The notes beneath the pieces are model-generated. The model saw only the letters and a list, made by a program, of their open reading frames with translations, was not told the DNA's origin and did no database searches. Below, piece after piece: positions 36,307-46,394 of a stretch of DNA of 64,000 bases. How positions within the stretch are numbered: position 1 is the stretch's first letter; each line of letters begins with the position of its first letter. This DNA comes from Terriglobus roseus (GTDB lineage Bacteria > Acidobacteriota > Terriglobia > Terriglobales > Acidobacteriaceae). The DNA lies in NCBI RefSeq assembly GCF_900105625.1, contig NZ_FNSD01000001.1, forward strand, positions 2,542,001 to 2,606,000, in the 5' to 3' direction. Position numbers and translations under genes: made by a program.

Positions 36307-38385
36307 ATGCATCTGCGAAAGTCCGCCCTGCCGCTTGCCCTGCTATTCACCACACTGGCGAACGCGCAGTCTGATCGTCGTCCCCCGGCTACTCCGCTGA
36401 TTGCGCACGACCCGTACTTCTCCGTCTGGAGCTTCACGGACAAGCTGACGGACGAGTCCACTAAGCACTGGACCGGCCACTCGCAGCCGTTGGACAGTCT
36501 GGTACGGGTGGACGGTAAATCCTTTCGCATCATGGGCAACAGTCCCCGCGAGGTCCCGGCGATGGAGCAGACCGGCACCGAGCTGACGCCGACACACACT
36601 CGCTATCACTTCGCCGGCGGCGGCGTCGCAATTGACCTCACATTTTTCACGCCGGCGTTTCTGGACGATCTGGATCTGCTCTCTCGTCCGGCCACCTATC
36701 TGACATGGACCGCGCACAGTACGGATGGGCAGCCTCACCAGGTCTCGGCCTTCCTGAATGCGAATGCCGAGATGGCGACCAGCTTCAGCGGCCAGCCTGT
36801 GACGTACGCTCGGCAGCAGACCGGCAACATGACTGTTCTGTCGGTCGGCACCCAGAGTCAGAATGTCCTGAACCGCTCGGGCGATGACCTGAAGATCGAC
36901 TGGGGCTACTTCCACATCGCCGTGCCGACCGCAGCAGGCGCAAAGACGACTTTGAGCGGACGCACCGCACAGGGATTTGCCAAGGACGGCATGCTCGCGG
37001 GCGCAGACGATATTGACGGTCCGGCGCCAAACACCAAGGCTGCGACGGAGATGGCTGTCGCGATTCCATTCGGCAGCGTCAGTGTGCAGCCTGTGTCAAA
37101 AACCGTGATCGTCAGCTACACCGAAACCTTCAGCATGGAGGTGTTGAACACGCGCGTCCGCCCGTGGTGGCAGCGTGATGGCAAGCCTGTCAGCGACATG
37201 CTGGAAGAGGCGCTGCGCGACTACGACAAGCTCGACGCACGCGGCAACGCCTTCGACGCCAAGTTGGTCGCTGACCTGACGAAGACCGCCGGCGAACACT
37301 ATGCGTGGCTCTGCACGCTGTCGTACCGGCAGTCGATCGCAGCGCACAAGCTGGTCGCTGGACCGGACGGACAGCCAATGCTCTTCGCCAAGGAGAACTT
37401 CTCCAACGGCGACACGGCAACGGTCGACGTCTTCTACCCGAGCGCGCCGATCTTCCTCTTCTTCAACCCGCGGCTGCTGCACGCGCAGGTGCTACCCATC
37501 CTGGAATACGCTGCCATGCCAAACCGCTGGCGCTTTCCGTTCGCACCGCATGACCTGGGCCGCTACCCGCTGGCGAACGGACAGGACTACGGCGGTGGCG
37601 AGAAGACCGAAGAGGATCAGATGCCCGTGGAAGAGAGCGGCAACATGATCCTGCTGGTCGACGCGCTCGCTCGTCTGGAGCCGAACGGCGATGGTGTCAA
37701 GCTGGCCGAGAAGTATTGGCCGCAGCTGACACAGTGGGCGCAGTACCTGCACGAGCACGGCCTGGATCCCGAAAAGCAGCTGACGACCGACGACTTCGCG
37801 GGGCACGTGACGCACAACGCGAACCTGTCGCTGAAGGCCATTGATGCACTCGCTGCTTACGCCGACCTGAGCAAGCTGCTGCACCATGACGCCGAGGCCA
37901 AGAAGTACAACACCGACGCACACGAGTACGCGAAGAAGTGGATGGAGATGGACCGCGAGGGCGACCACTACAAGCTGGCCTTCGACAGCCCAAACACGTG
38001 GAGCCAGAAGTACAACCTGGTCTGGGACAAACTGCTGGGCTACGACCTGTTCCCGAAGTCCGTGCGCGACAGCGAACTCACCTTCTACAAGACCAAGCTG
38101 AACATCTACGGCTTGCCGCTCGACAGCCGGAAGGACTATACCAAGCTGGACTGGGAGCTATGGACCGCGACACTTGCGGATGACAGCGCAACCTTCAACA
38201 CGCTGGTCGACCCGCTGTATAAGTGGTCCAACGAGACCACGAGCCGCGTGCCTATGACCGACTGGTACGACACCAAAACCGGCAAGCAGAGCGGCTTCCA
38301 GGCGCGCAGTGTTGTCGGTGGCCTGTTCATCAAGGCGCTTGCCGACAAGCCACTTGCAGACAAGTATCGAAGCTTGGCGAAATAA
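36307..38385 (+). CDS. Exported glutaminase A-like enzyme (DUF4965/DUF1793 type)
   Basis: 692 residues with a signal peptide (HLRKSALPLALLFTTLANA). It matches the GtaA-like family: PLIAHDPYFSVWSFTDKLTD and TKHWTGHSQPL at the N-terminus, EHYAWLCTLSYRQSIAAHKL in the middle, ADLSKLLHHDAEAKKYNTDA later, and GLPLDSRKDYTKLDWELWTATL near the C-terminal six-hairpin domain. Fungal members are annotated as glutaminases, but bacterial ones are seldom characterised and some may be glycosidases. Start ATG 36307 has AAAGGAG six bases upstream. Confidence 0.82.
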   Translation: MHLRKSALPLALLFTTLANAQSDRRPPATPLIAHDPYFSVWSFTDKLTDESTKHWTGHSQPLDSLVRVDGKSFRIMGNSPREVPAMEQTGTELTPTHTRYHFAGGGVAIDLTFFTPAFLDDLDLLSRPATYLTWTAHSTDGQPHQVSAFLNANAEMATSFSGQPVTYARQQTGNMTVLSVGTQSQNVLNRSGDDLKIDWGYFHIAVPTAAGAKTTLSGRTAQGFAKDGMLAGADDIDGPAPNTKAATEMAVAIPFGSVSVQPVSKTVIVSYTETFSMEVLNTRVRPWWQRDGKPVSDMLEEALRDYDKLDARGNAFDAKLVADLTKTAGEHYAWLCTLSYRQSIAAHKLVAGPDGQPMLFAKENFSNGDTATVDVFYPSAPIFLFFNPRLLHAQVLPILEYAAMPNRWRFPFAPHDLGRYPLANGQDYGGGEKTEEDQMPVEESGNMILLVDALARLEPNGDGVKLAEKYWPQLTQWAQYLHEHGLDPEKQLTTDDFAGHVTHNANLSLKAIDALAAYADLSKLLHHDAEAKKYNTDAHEYAKKWMEMDREGDHYKLAFDSPNTWSQKYNLVWDKLLGYDLFPKSVRDSELTFYKTKLNIYGLPLDSRKDYTKLDWELWTATLADDSATFNTLVDPLYKWSNETTSRVPMTDWYDTKTGKQSGFQARSVVGGLFIKALADKPLADKYRSLAK

Positions 38386-38452
38386 AGTAGGTCGTGTTTC
38401 GGCTCGCAGCAAACGTCATGACTCATAGGTATCAGTGAGAGGTAAAACATCG

Positions 38453-38704
38453 ATGCCCATTAAGGATCTGGAAGCTTGTCAAACATTCGTCTACGCGAAC
38501 CGTCTGATTGCCAGCCGCTTCAAGGCCAAGGCTGAAGAGGTCCTGGAGGTGGTGCAGACCATCGAAGATATTGACAGTCGCCTGCTGCTCGCGGACCTGA
38601 GCCACGCAGTCGAGCGGCGAGCCAGGCAGTACGAATCCATCGCGACCCTGCAGGAGCGCGACATGGGCGTGCGCTGCCACTGCCCAGCGACAGGCGCCGA
38701 CTGA
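38453..38704 (+). CDS. Small hypothetical protein, 83 residues
   Basis: Not recognised. The protein is mostly helical, with a central LEVVQTIEDIDSRLLLADL stretch, and ends with CHCPATGAD; two Cys in the CHC pair could bind metal. ATG at 38453 has GAGAGG 12 bases upstream, a weak site, and a GTG at 38435 is in frame. It lies between the glutaminase-like gene and the cobalamin riboswitch, on the same strand as both. I regard it as probably real because the composition is protein-like and the frame is short but clean. Confidence 0.5.
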   Translation: MPIKDLEACQTFVYANRLIASRFKAKAEEVLEVVQTIEDIDSRLLLADLSHAVERRARQYESIATLQERDMGVRCHCPATGAD

Positions 38705-38784
38705 TAGCTTTTCCTGATAGCCTGCGGTTCGGAGTTGTGCAGCCGGTTTGTCGTCCGTGTGCCCGCCCCATAGACTTGTGTTGT

Positions 38785-38957
38785 GCAGGTCAAACCGCCT
38801 ACGGGCGGTTTGTTAAACGGGAAGCTGGTGTAAATCCAGCGCTGTCCCGCAGCGGTGATGGGAACGAAATGTTGCAGGGCGCAAGCCAAGCACTGTCTCT
38901 TCGGAGATGGGAAGCGGCAACAGAGTAGGACGCCCAGAGTCCGAATACCGAGCCTGC
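38785..38957 (+). promoter_or_regulatory. Cobalamin (B12) riboswitch upstream of metE
   Basis: The core matches the cobalamin riboswitch: GGGAAGCTGGTGTAAATCC, then CTGTCCCGCAGCGGT, and near the end AGAGTCCGAATACCGAGCCTGC. The closing stem P1 is GCAGG (38785-38789) with CCTGC (38953-38957). High B12 should switch off the B12-independent methionine synthase that follows. About 160 bases separate it from the metE start. Confidence 0.93.
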
Positions 38958-39116
38958 CGCCACCACCATGGAAGCGCCGATGCGCTCACCGTGGGTGCGT
39001 TTGAGGCTACCGTTCTCGTGGATTGGACCGGTGACCAATGCAAATCTCCGTGCGCAAGCACGGCGGATAGGCCTGCGCATGGGTGGTTCTTTCAAGTTGC
39101 AGGAGAGAACCGAGCT

Positions 39117-41402
39117 ATGGCTGTACCCACTGTTACAACATCCCACCCCAACAAATTAAAAACAGCGAACCTGGGCTTCCCACGCATGGGGCAGCAGCGC
39201 GAACTGAAGTTTGCCCTTGAAGGTTTTTGGAGCGGCAAACGCAGCGCAGAAGATCTTGCACTGACCGCGAAGACACTGCGTGCGGAGCACTGGCTGCTTC
39301 AACGGGCAGCAGGTATCGACTTTATCCCGTCGAACGACTTCTCGCTCTATGACCAGGTGCTGGACGCGCTCGTCCTGATTGGCGCTACACCCGAGCGATT
39401 TGGAGCAGGCCCCGTGACGCTGGACCGCTACTTCGCGATGGCCCGCAACAGCCAGGAACAAACCGCAATGGAAATGACCAAGTGGTTCGATACCAACTAC
39501 CACTACCTGGTGCCGGAGTGGTCTGCGGGCATCACGTTCCAAGTCGACACCACCAAGATCCTTTGTGAGGTGCGAGAGGCTCGCGCGCTTGGCATCGAAA
39601 CACGGCCTGTACTGATTGGACCGCTCACACTGCTGCTGCTTGGCAAGGGTGTGGACGGTCTCGATCGCCTGACACTTCTGCCGAAAGCCATCACGGCCTA
39701 TCGTGAGGTCCTGGCTCAGTTGAATGCAGAGTGTGTGGATTGGGTGCAGATCGATGAGCCCATCCTTGCGACTGATCTGCCGGACGGCGCAGCCGATGCT
39801 TTCCGGACGGCGTATGCAGCGTTGACGAAGTCACCCGTGAAGCTGATGCTGACGACGTATTTCGATGCGATTGGTGACAACCTGCCGCTTGCCGTTTCGC
39901 TCGGCACTGCCGGTATCCACGTGGACACAGTGCGGGCGCCCGAACAGTTGACCCCGGTTGTTGCCGCGCTGAACGCCACGCAGGTACTAAGCGTGGGCTG
40001 CGTTGAAGGGCGGAACATCTGGCTGACGAATTTCTCGCATGCATCCTCATTACTGTCCGCAGCGGTCGCTGCACTTGGAGCACATCGCGTGATCGTTGCG
40101 CCTTCGTCTTCGTTGTTGCATGTGCCTCAAAATCTTCGCGGCGAAAGTAAGCTACCCGCGCGGCTTCGCGGATGGTTGCGATTCGCGGAGGAGAAGATCG
40201 CCGAGGTGGTTGCACTGGCGAGTTTCGACAGCGATGCTGGCGCTGCGAATGCCGTAGCCATCGCAGATCGTGAAGCGGCGGAGACGACAGTGAATCCCGC
40301 GGTGCGTTCGCAACTCGCGGCACTGGTGGCAAGTGACTTTTCGCGGGCGATACCGTATGCCGATCGAACAGCGATCCAACGTGCGGAGCTGGGTCTTCCG
40401 CTGTTTCCGACCACTACGATCGGTTCGTTTCCGCAGACGGCTAATGTGCGAAAGCATCGCGCAGCGCACAAGCACGGCCACGAAACCACCGAGGAATACG
40501 AGGCATTCCTTCGCTCTGCCATTGAAGACTGCGTACGTCAGCAGGAGAGCATTGGTCTTGACGTCCTGGTGCACGGCGAGTTCGAACGCAATGACATGGT
40601 CGAGTATTTTGCGGCATTCCTCGACGGTTTTACGTTTACGGAAAACGGCTGGGTGCAGAGTTACGGTTCGCGCTGCGTCAAGCCTCCAATCATCTACGGA
40701 GACGTGGCGCGGCCAGAACCCATGACGGTGAAATGGACGGAGTACGCGCGGTCTCTTACGAGCCGTCCCATGAAGGGCATGCTCACCGGTCCGATCACGA
40801 TCCTGCAATGGTCGTTTGTGCGTAACGATATCCCACGTCAGCAGACTGCGTGGCAGATTGCGCTGGCTTTGCGGGATGAGGTTCGCGATCTGGAAGCAGC
40901 CGGCATTCGGATCATCCAGGTGGATGAGCCTGCGCTGCGCGAAGGCCTGCCGTTACGCCGCGCCGACTGGGATCGTTATCTCGGCTGGGCCGTGGATGCA
41001 TTCAAGCTCGCGACCAGCGGCGTGGACAACGCGACGCAGATCCATACGCACATGTGTTACTGCGAGTTCGACGACATCCTGCCTTCGATCGCCGCGCTGG
41101 ATGCAGACGTGATCTCAATGGAGACGGCACGCTCACAGATGGAACTGCTGGAGGCGTTCAGGGCCTATGGCTACCCGAACGAGATCGGTCCCGGCGTGTA
41201 TGACATCCACTCGCCACGCGTGCCCGGCACTGCGGAGATGACAAGGTTGCTTGACCTTGCACTCCAGGTACTCAAGCCGGAACAGATCTGGGTAAATCCA
41301 GATTGCGGCTTGAAAACCCGAGGCTGGGACGAAACCATGCACGCGCTGCGCAACATGTGCCAGGCTGCCTTGCACCTGCGTTCATCCAGCCAGGTCATGT
41401 AA
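39117..41402 (+). CDS. metE: Cobalamin-independent methionine synthase MetE
   Basis: Transfers a methyl group from methyl-tetrahydrofolate triglutamate to homocysteine. The 761 residues are normal for MetE. The N-terminal domain starts with LGFPRMGQQRELKFALEGFW. Zinc ligands in the C-terminal domain are His and Cys in HMCYCEF (about 645-647), a Glu near 669 and the Cys in NPDCGLKTRGW (near 730). Start ATG 39117 follows AGGAGAG with an 11-base gap to the core; the upstream frame has no better site. The riboswitch before it predicts repression by B12. Confidence 0.96.
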   Translation: MAVPTVTTSHPNKLKTANLGFPRMGQQRELKFALEGFWSGKRSAEDLALTAKTLRAEHWLLQRAAGIDFIPSNDFSLYDQVLDALVLIGATPERFGAGPVTLDRYFAMARNSQEQTAMEMTKWFDTNYHYLVPEWSAGITFQVDTTKILCEVREARALGIETRPVLIGPLTLLLLGKGVDGLDRLTLLPKAITAYREVLAQLNAECVDWVQIDEPILATDLPDGAADAFRTAYAALTKSPVKLMLTTYFDAIGDNLPLAVSLGTAGIHVDTVRAPEQLTPVVAALNATQVLSVGCVEGRNIWLTNFSHASSLLSAAVAALGAHRVIVAPSSSLLHVPQNLRGESKLPARLRGWLRFAEEKIAEVVALASFDSDAGAANAVAIADREAAETTVNPAVRSQLAALVASDFSRAIPYADRTAIQRAELGLPLFPTTTIGSFPQTANVRKHRAAHKHGHETTEEYEAFLRSAIEDCVRQQESIGLDVLVHGEFERNDMVEYFAAFLDGFTFTENGWVQSYGSRCVKPPIIYGDVARPEPMTVKWTEYARSLTSRPMKGMLTGPITILQWSFVRNDIPRQQTAWQIALALRDEVRDLEAAGIRIIQVDEPALREGLPLRRADWDRYLGWAVDAFKLATSGVDNATQIHTHMCYCEFDDILPSIAALDADVISMETARSQMELLEAFRAYGYPNEIGPGVYDIHSPRVPGTAEMTRLLDLALQVLKPEQIWVNPDCGLKTRGWDETMHALRNMCQAALHLRSSSQVM

Positions 41403-41409
41403 CGCACTT

Positions 41410-41443
41410 CATGGTCAGCGGCTATGGGTAGCCGCTGACCATG
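41410..41443 (+). terminator. Perfect hairpin between convergent metE and arsC
   Basis: 15-bp arms CATGGTCAGCGGCTA and TAGCCGCTGACCATG around TGGG. It has no T-run but sits exactly between the two stops and can serve both directions. Confidence 0.75.
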
Positions 41444-41448
41444 GGAGA

Positions 41449-41847
41449 CTAGGCGAGTCGTTCGCGCTGCAGGAGTTCAGCCACGCGGGTCTTGATGTCA
41501 TCGCGTATCGCGCGGACCTCATGCAGCGCCAGACCTTTCGGATCACGCAGCGGCCAGTCTTCGTGACGCAGTCCAGAAACATGTGGGCATTGGTCGCCAC
41601 AGCCCATAGTGATGAGCAGACGCGCATCACTGGCCAGTTCATCGTTCAGCTTCTGCGGCTTTGCATTGCTGAGATCGATCCCGACCTCCTTCATGACGGT
41701 CTGTACCTCTGCATGGACACGTTCTCCCGGATCGGTGCCTGCAGAGACAGCCTGCGACTGCTGCGGATCGGATAGTTGATTGAAGAACGCCGCAGCCATC
41801 TGGGAACGTCCGGCGTTGTGCACGCACGCGAAGATCACTCGAAACAT
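41449..41847 (-). CDS. arsC: Arsenate reductase, low-molecular-weight phosphatase fold (ArsC)
   Basis: Reduces arsenate to arsenite in the cytoplasm. The 132-residue protein has the catalytic loop C8-X5-R14 (ACVHNAGRS). Cys 83 and 87 in MGCGDQCP lie where the thioredoxin-coupled type has its relay cysteines. ATG 41847 has GGGAG five bases upstream. It starts 11 bases after the arsM stop and is on the same strand, so the two form an operon. Confidence 0.9.
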   Translation of the reverse strand: MFRVIFACVHNAGRSQMAAAFFNQLSDPQQSQAVSAGTDPGERVHAEVQTVMKEVGIDLSNAKPQKLNDELASDARLLITMGCGDQCPHVSGLRHEDWPLRDPKGLALHEVRAIRDDIKTRVAELLQRERLA

Positions 41848-41858
41848 CACGTCTCCCT

Positions 41859-42767
41859 TTACGAACAGCAGCCGGAGGCGCAGCATGGCTCTTTGTGATC
41901 GATGTCTGCGGACGTCGGTTTGATGGCGTATACCTTCACGCTGGCAGCCGCCGCATTCACGTCGTACGTCCTCAGCAGGTCTGAGAGTTCTGCGTGCAGC
42001 GTGGTCGCATTGGCCGCTGTTGCAGACGAACAACATGAATCGCCCGACATCGCTGGAGAGCAGCAGCCCGACTGATTTTCAACCTTGGCGTAGGCATTCA
42101 GATCTGTGCCACTGTCGACAATCTCAACATGCTGGAAACCGGCGGTGAGCAGGCCCTTGCGATAGTCGTCGATGCGGATAGCGCCGGCGATACATCCGAC
42201 GTAGGCCGCCATGCTTTGCGCTATGGCCTCGGGCAGCTCGCCTTTGAGAGCGATGTCACTGACGGCAAGCCGGCCACCGGGCTTGAGAACTCGCGCGATC
42301 TCGCGAAAGACAGAAGGCTTGTCCGGCGCAAGATTCAAGACGCAGTTTGAGATGACACAGTCGACGGAGGCGTCGGGCAAGGGAATGCGATCGATGGTGG
42401 ATTGATAGAACTCCACGTTGGTATAACCGCCGGATGCAGCACTCGCGCGAGCGCGTTCGATCATGGCTGGTGTCATGTCGATGCCGATTGCCCGGCCCGA
42501 TGGACCCACCAGCTTCGCCGCGAGAAACACATCCAGGCCGCCACCGGACCCAAGGTCGACGACCACTTCACCCCTGCGCAGGTTGGCAGTCGCCGTAGGA
42601 TTGCCACAGGAAAGCCCCATGTTGGCTTCGGCAGGAATGGAGGTGAGTTCTTCGGCGGAGTAGCCAAAAGCCTCCGCAACGGCCTTCACGCCGGCGTTGT
42701 TACTCGAGAGCGTGCTCTCTGCGACAGCGCCGTACTTTGATCGAACGGAATCCAGAATCTCTGCCAT
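41859..42767 (-). CDS. arsM: Arsenite S-adenosylmethionine methyltransferase (ArsM)
   Basis: Methylates arsenite to volatile methylarsines. The 302-residue protein has the SAM-binding motif [15 protein letters not shown] at 69-83. Its three arsenite-binding cysteines are expected at Cys 54 (GLSCGNP), 142 (ISNCVLNL) and 192 (YVGCIAG); the spacing between the last two (50 residues) equals that of the studied algal enzyme. The C-terminal part is unusually rich in paired cysteines (SGCCSP, DSCCSS and a final CCASGCCS). ATG 42767 has AAGGGTG just upstream. Confidence 0.93.
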   Translation of the reverse strand: MAEILDSVRSKYGAVAESTLSSNNAGVKAVAEAFGYSAEELTSIPAEANMGLSCGNPTATANLRRGEVVVDLGSGGGLDVFLAAKLVGPSGRAIGIDMTPAMIERARASAASGGYTNVEFYQSTIDRIPLPDASVDCVISNCVLNLAPDKPSVFREIARVLKPGGRLAVSDIALKGELPEAIAQSMAAYVGCIAGAIRIDDYRKGLLTAGFQHVEIVDSGTDLNAYAKVENQSGCCSPAMSGDSCCSSATAANATTLHAELSDLLRTYDVNAAAASVKVYAIKPTSADIDHKEPCCASGCCS

Positions 42768-42841
42768 GCGTCACCCTTACATATACGTCTTGCTGAATAT
42801 ATGAGTGGCAAACACATTCGTCAAGGCATATACATATACCT
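42768..42841. promoter_or_regulatory. Divergent ars promoter with inverted repeats
   Basis: 74 bases between arsM (minus) and arsR (plus). An inverted repeat CATATA N12 TATATG spans 42780-42803, and a second AT-rich run (GCATATACATATACC, 42827-42840) abuts the arsR start, which has no ribosome site. Both are candidate ArsR operators. Confidence 0.6.
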
Positions 42842-43255
42842 ATGGCTCGGACACAGCAATTTGATCTCCCACGGTTTTTCCAGGCACTTGGTGATGCGAC
42901 TCGGCTTCGGCTGCTGAACCTGATGGGGGAGCAGGAGGTTTGCGTCTGCTATTTCGTCGAGATTCTTGGTGCCCCGCAGCCGAAAATCTCGCGGCACCTT
43001 GCCTACCTACGGAATGCTGGTATGGTCTCCGCACGGCGCGAGGGCAAATGGATGCACTATCGCATTGAGGCGCCGCCGCATCCCGGGGCGGCACAGGTTT
43101 TGCAACAGACGCTGCACTCGCTGAAGGACGACAGGACGATGCAGGCGGATCGAGCGCGACTGACCAAAGCCTGCTGCTCTCCTTCCAGGTATGCGCTCGA
43201 TGGCGCCCCGATGCCCACGGATGTCGCAACTTCATGCTGCGAGGCCGGACGATGA
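42842..43255 (+). CDS. arsR: ArsR-family arsenite-responsive repressor
   Basis: DNA-binding repressor that releases its operator on binding As(III). The 137-residue protein has a winged HTH ([18 protein letters not shown], then [24 protein letters not shown]). Two Cys in EVCVCYF (34 and 36) match the ELCVCDL metal site of classic ArsR. The tail is rich in Cys (KACCSPS, SCCEAGR), adding possible metal ligands. The ATG has no ribosome site and may be leaderless. It is divergent from arsM and overlaps acr3 by four bases. Confidence 0.92.
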   Translation: MARTQQFDLPRFFQALGDATRLRLLNLMGEQEVCVCYFVEILGAPQPKISRHLAYLRNAGMVSARREGKWMHYRIEAPPHPGAAQVLQQTLHSLKDDRTMQADRARLTKACCSPSRYALDGAPMPTDVATSCCEAGR

Positions 43256-44346
43256 CGCCGGTGGCGACGCAGGGCCGCATGTGCTCGCCTGCGGCACGGA
43301 AGCAGCTCTCGTTCCTGGATCGCTTCCTTACGCTTTGGATTTTTCTTGCGATGGCAATCGGCGTGGGCATCGGGCACTTTGTGCCGGACTCTGCCGCCTT
43401 CGTCAATCGCTTCCAGTCCGGCACAACCAACATTCCGATCGCCATCGGGCTTATCGTCATGATGTTTCCGCCACTGGCGAAAGTGCGCTACGAGAAGCTG
43501 GGCGAGGTCTTCCGGAACAAGCGCATTCTTGGGCTGTCGCTGGTGCAGAACTGGATCATCGGGCCCGTGCTGATGTTCGCGCTGGCACTAATCTTCCTGC
43601 GTGGCGAGCCGGCTTACATGCGCGGGCTGATCCTGATCGGCATTGCGCGCTGCATTGCGATGGTGCTGGTGTGGAATGAGCTTGCCGAAGGCGACACGGA
43701 TTATGTTGCCGGGCTGGTGGCGATCAACAGCCTCTTCCAGGTGCTGTTCTATAGCCTGTACGCGTGGGCGTTTTTAACCGTACTGCCGAGGTGGTTTGGG
43801 CTTGCGGGCAGTGTGGTGCCGATTGGCATTGGGCAGATTGCGAAGAGCGTTGGGCTGTACCTGGGTGTGCCGTTTGCCGCCGGATTTGTGACGCGCTACG
43901 TGCTGATCCGCGCGAAGGGTGAGGAGTGGTATCGGCTGCAATTCCTTCCGCGCATCAGCCCGTTGACGCTGGTAGCGCTGCTGTTCACAATCCTGGTCAT
44001 GTTCTCGCTGAAGGGCGATCTGATCGTGCGTTTACCACTGGATGTGGTGCGGCTTGCGGTGCCGCTGGTGATCTACTTCCTCATCATGTTCCTGGTGAGC
44101 TTCTGGATGGGTAAGCGGCTGGGCGCGGACTATGCGCAGTCGGCCACGCTTTCGTTCACGGCTGCGGGAAACAATTTTGAGCTGGCGATTGCGGTGGCCG
44201 TGGCGGTGTTTGGACTGAATTCCGGCGAAGCCTTTGTTGGCGTGGTCGGGCCGTTGATCGAGGTGCCGGCCCTGATCGGGCTGGTAAACGTCGCGTTCTG
44301 GCTGCGGCGTCGATGGTATCCAGTGACTTCAGCGGGCGATGCGTAG
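43252..44346 (+). CDS. acr3: Arsenite efflux transporter Acr3
   Basis: Exports arsenite across the inner membrane; 364 residues with ten helices of the BART superfamily. The essential Cys lies in [19 protein letters not shown], and [22 protein letters not shown] matches the second conserved region. ATG 43252 overlaps the arsR stop (ATGA) with GAGG seven bases upstream, so repressor and pump are translationally coupled. The 3' end overlaps the convergent LysR gene by 18 bases. Confidence 0.94.
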   Translation: MTPVATQGRMCSPAARKQLSFLDRFLTLWIFLAMAIGVGIGHFVPDSAAFVNRFQSGTTNIPIAIGLIVMMFPPLAKVRYEKLGEVFRNKRILGLSLVQNWIIGPVLMFALALIFLRGEPAYMRGLILIGIARCIAMVLVWNELAEGDTDYVAGLVAINSLFQVLFYSLYAWAFLTVLPRWFGLAGSVVPIGIGQIAKSVGLYLGVPFAAGFVTRYVLIRAKGEEWYRLQFLPRISPLTLVALLFTILVMFSLKGDLIVRLPLDVVRLAVPLVIYFLIMFLVSFWMGKRLGADYAQSATLSFTAAGNNFELAIAVAVAVFGLNSGEAFVGVVGPLIEVPALIGLVNVAFWLRRRWYPVTSAGDA

Positions 44347-45213
44347 CGTATCGATCAGCGCCGCGAGTGCCGCGGGCTGGTGGCGGCGGCTAGGATAGTA
44401 GAGGAAGTAGCCCGGGAAGGTTGGGCACCAGTCACGAAGAACCTCGATGAGGCTGCCGTCAGCGATCCTGCCGCGAAGACTTTCTTCCAGCGAGGTGCCA
44501 ATGCCTACCCCATGCAAAACGGTCTGGATGACGAGGTCCGGATCGTCAAAGGTGGCGGGCCCCTGCGGACTTACCGTGAGGACCTTGCGCCCCTTTTCGA
44601 ACTCCCAGCGATAGAGGCCATTGCTGAAGCGGAAGCCGATGCAGGCGTGGTCCTTCAGATCCTGCGGCGTGCGCGGCGGCTTGTGGCGACGGAAGTATTC
44701 GGGCGTGCCGACGACAGCGAGACGCATCTGCTTCGTAACCGGCACGGCGATCATGTCGCGCTGGATGAATTCGCCGATCTGCACGCCTGCGTCGAACTCG
44801 CCGGCGACGAGGTCGACGGGGTCGTTCGAGGACGTCACTTCCAGGACGATTTCCGGATAGGTGCGGGCGAAGTGCGCAAGTTTGGGCAACAGTACAAGCT
44901 GCGTTGCGGTGCGCGGAATAATAAGGCGGATGCGACCGGCCGGACGCTCGCGCTGTTTGCTTGTCTCCGCGACGGCGCGCTCGATGCGCTCGAGTGCCGG
45001 CGACAGTTCCTGCAACAAGGCTGCGCCAGCGGCGGTCGGCGAGACGCTGCGCGTCGTTCGCGCAAGCAGTTGCAGGCCAAGCCGCTTCTCAAGGCCGCGC
45101 ATGGAGTGACTTAGCGCGGATTGCGAGACACCGAGCCGAACGGCGGCGCGGGTGAAGCTGCGCTCTTCCGCGACGATCGCAAAGGTCGCCAGTTCCCCCA
45201 GATCGTTCCGCAT
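44329..45213 (-). CDS. LysR-family transcriptional regulator
   Basis: DNA-binding regulator of 294 residues. The winged HTH is [31 protein letters not shown] (about 20-50), followed by a substrate-binding domain ([29 protein letters not shown]). It is divergent from the aldo/keto reductase gene, with a palindrome just before its start, a pairing often seen for a regulator and its target. No inducer is known. Confidence 0.9.
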   Translation of the reverse strand: MRNDLGELATFAIVAEERSFTRAAVRLGVSQSALSHSMRGLEKRLGLQLLARTTRSVSPTAAGAALLQELSPALERIERAVAETSKQRERPAGRIRLIIPRTATQLVLLPKLAHFARTYPEIVLEVTSSNDPVDLVAGEFDAGVQIGEFIQRDMIAVPVTKQMRLAVVGTPEYFRRHKPPRTPQDLKDHACIGFRFSNGLYRWEFEKGRKVLTVSPQGPATFDDPDLVIQTVLHGVGIGTSLEESLRGRIADGSLIEVLRDWCPTFPGYFLYYPSRRHQPAALAALIDTLRIAR

Positions 45214-45215
45214 GA

Positions 45216-46322
<1,107 letters not shown>

Positions 46323-46340
46323 GAGAGTGGTTGCGAACGT

Positions 46341-46372
46341 AGAAAGGGTGAGGCCGAGGCCTCACCCTTTCT
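46341..46372 (+). terminator. Two-way hairpin terminator, copy 1
   Basis: 15-bp arms AGAAAGGGTGAGGCC and GGCCTCACCCTTTCT around GA, lying between the aldo/keto reductase and the convergent M28 peptidase. Its core is repeated at 51763-51788 after the other M28 peptidase. Confidence 0.85.
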
Positions 46373-46394
46373 ACTTTTGGTTCCGCTTTGTTTG

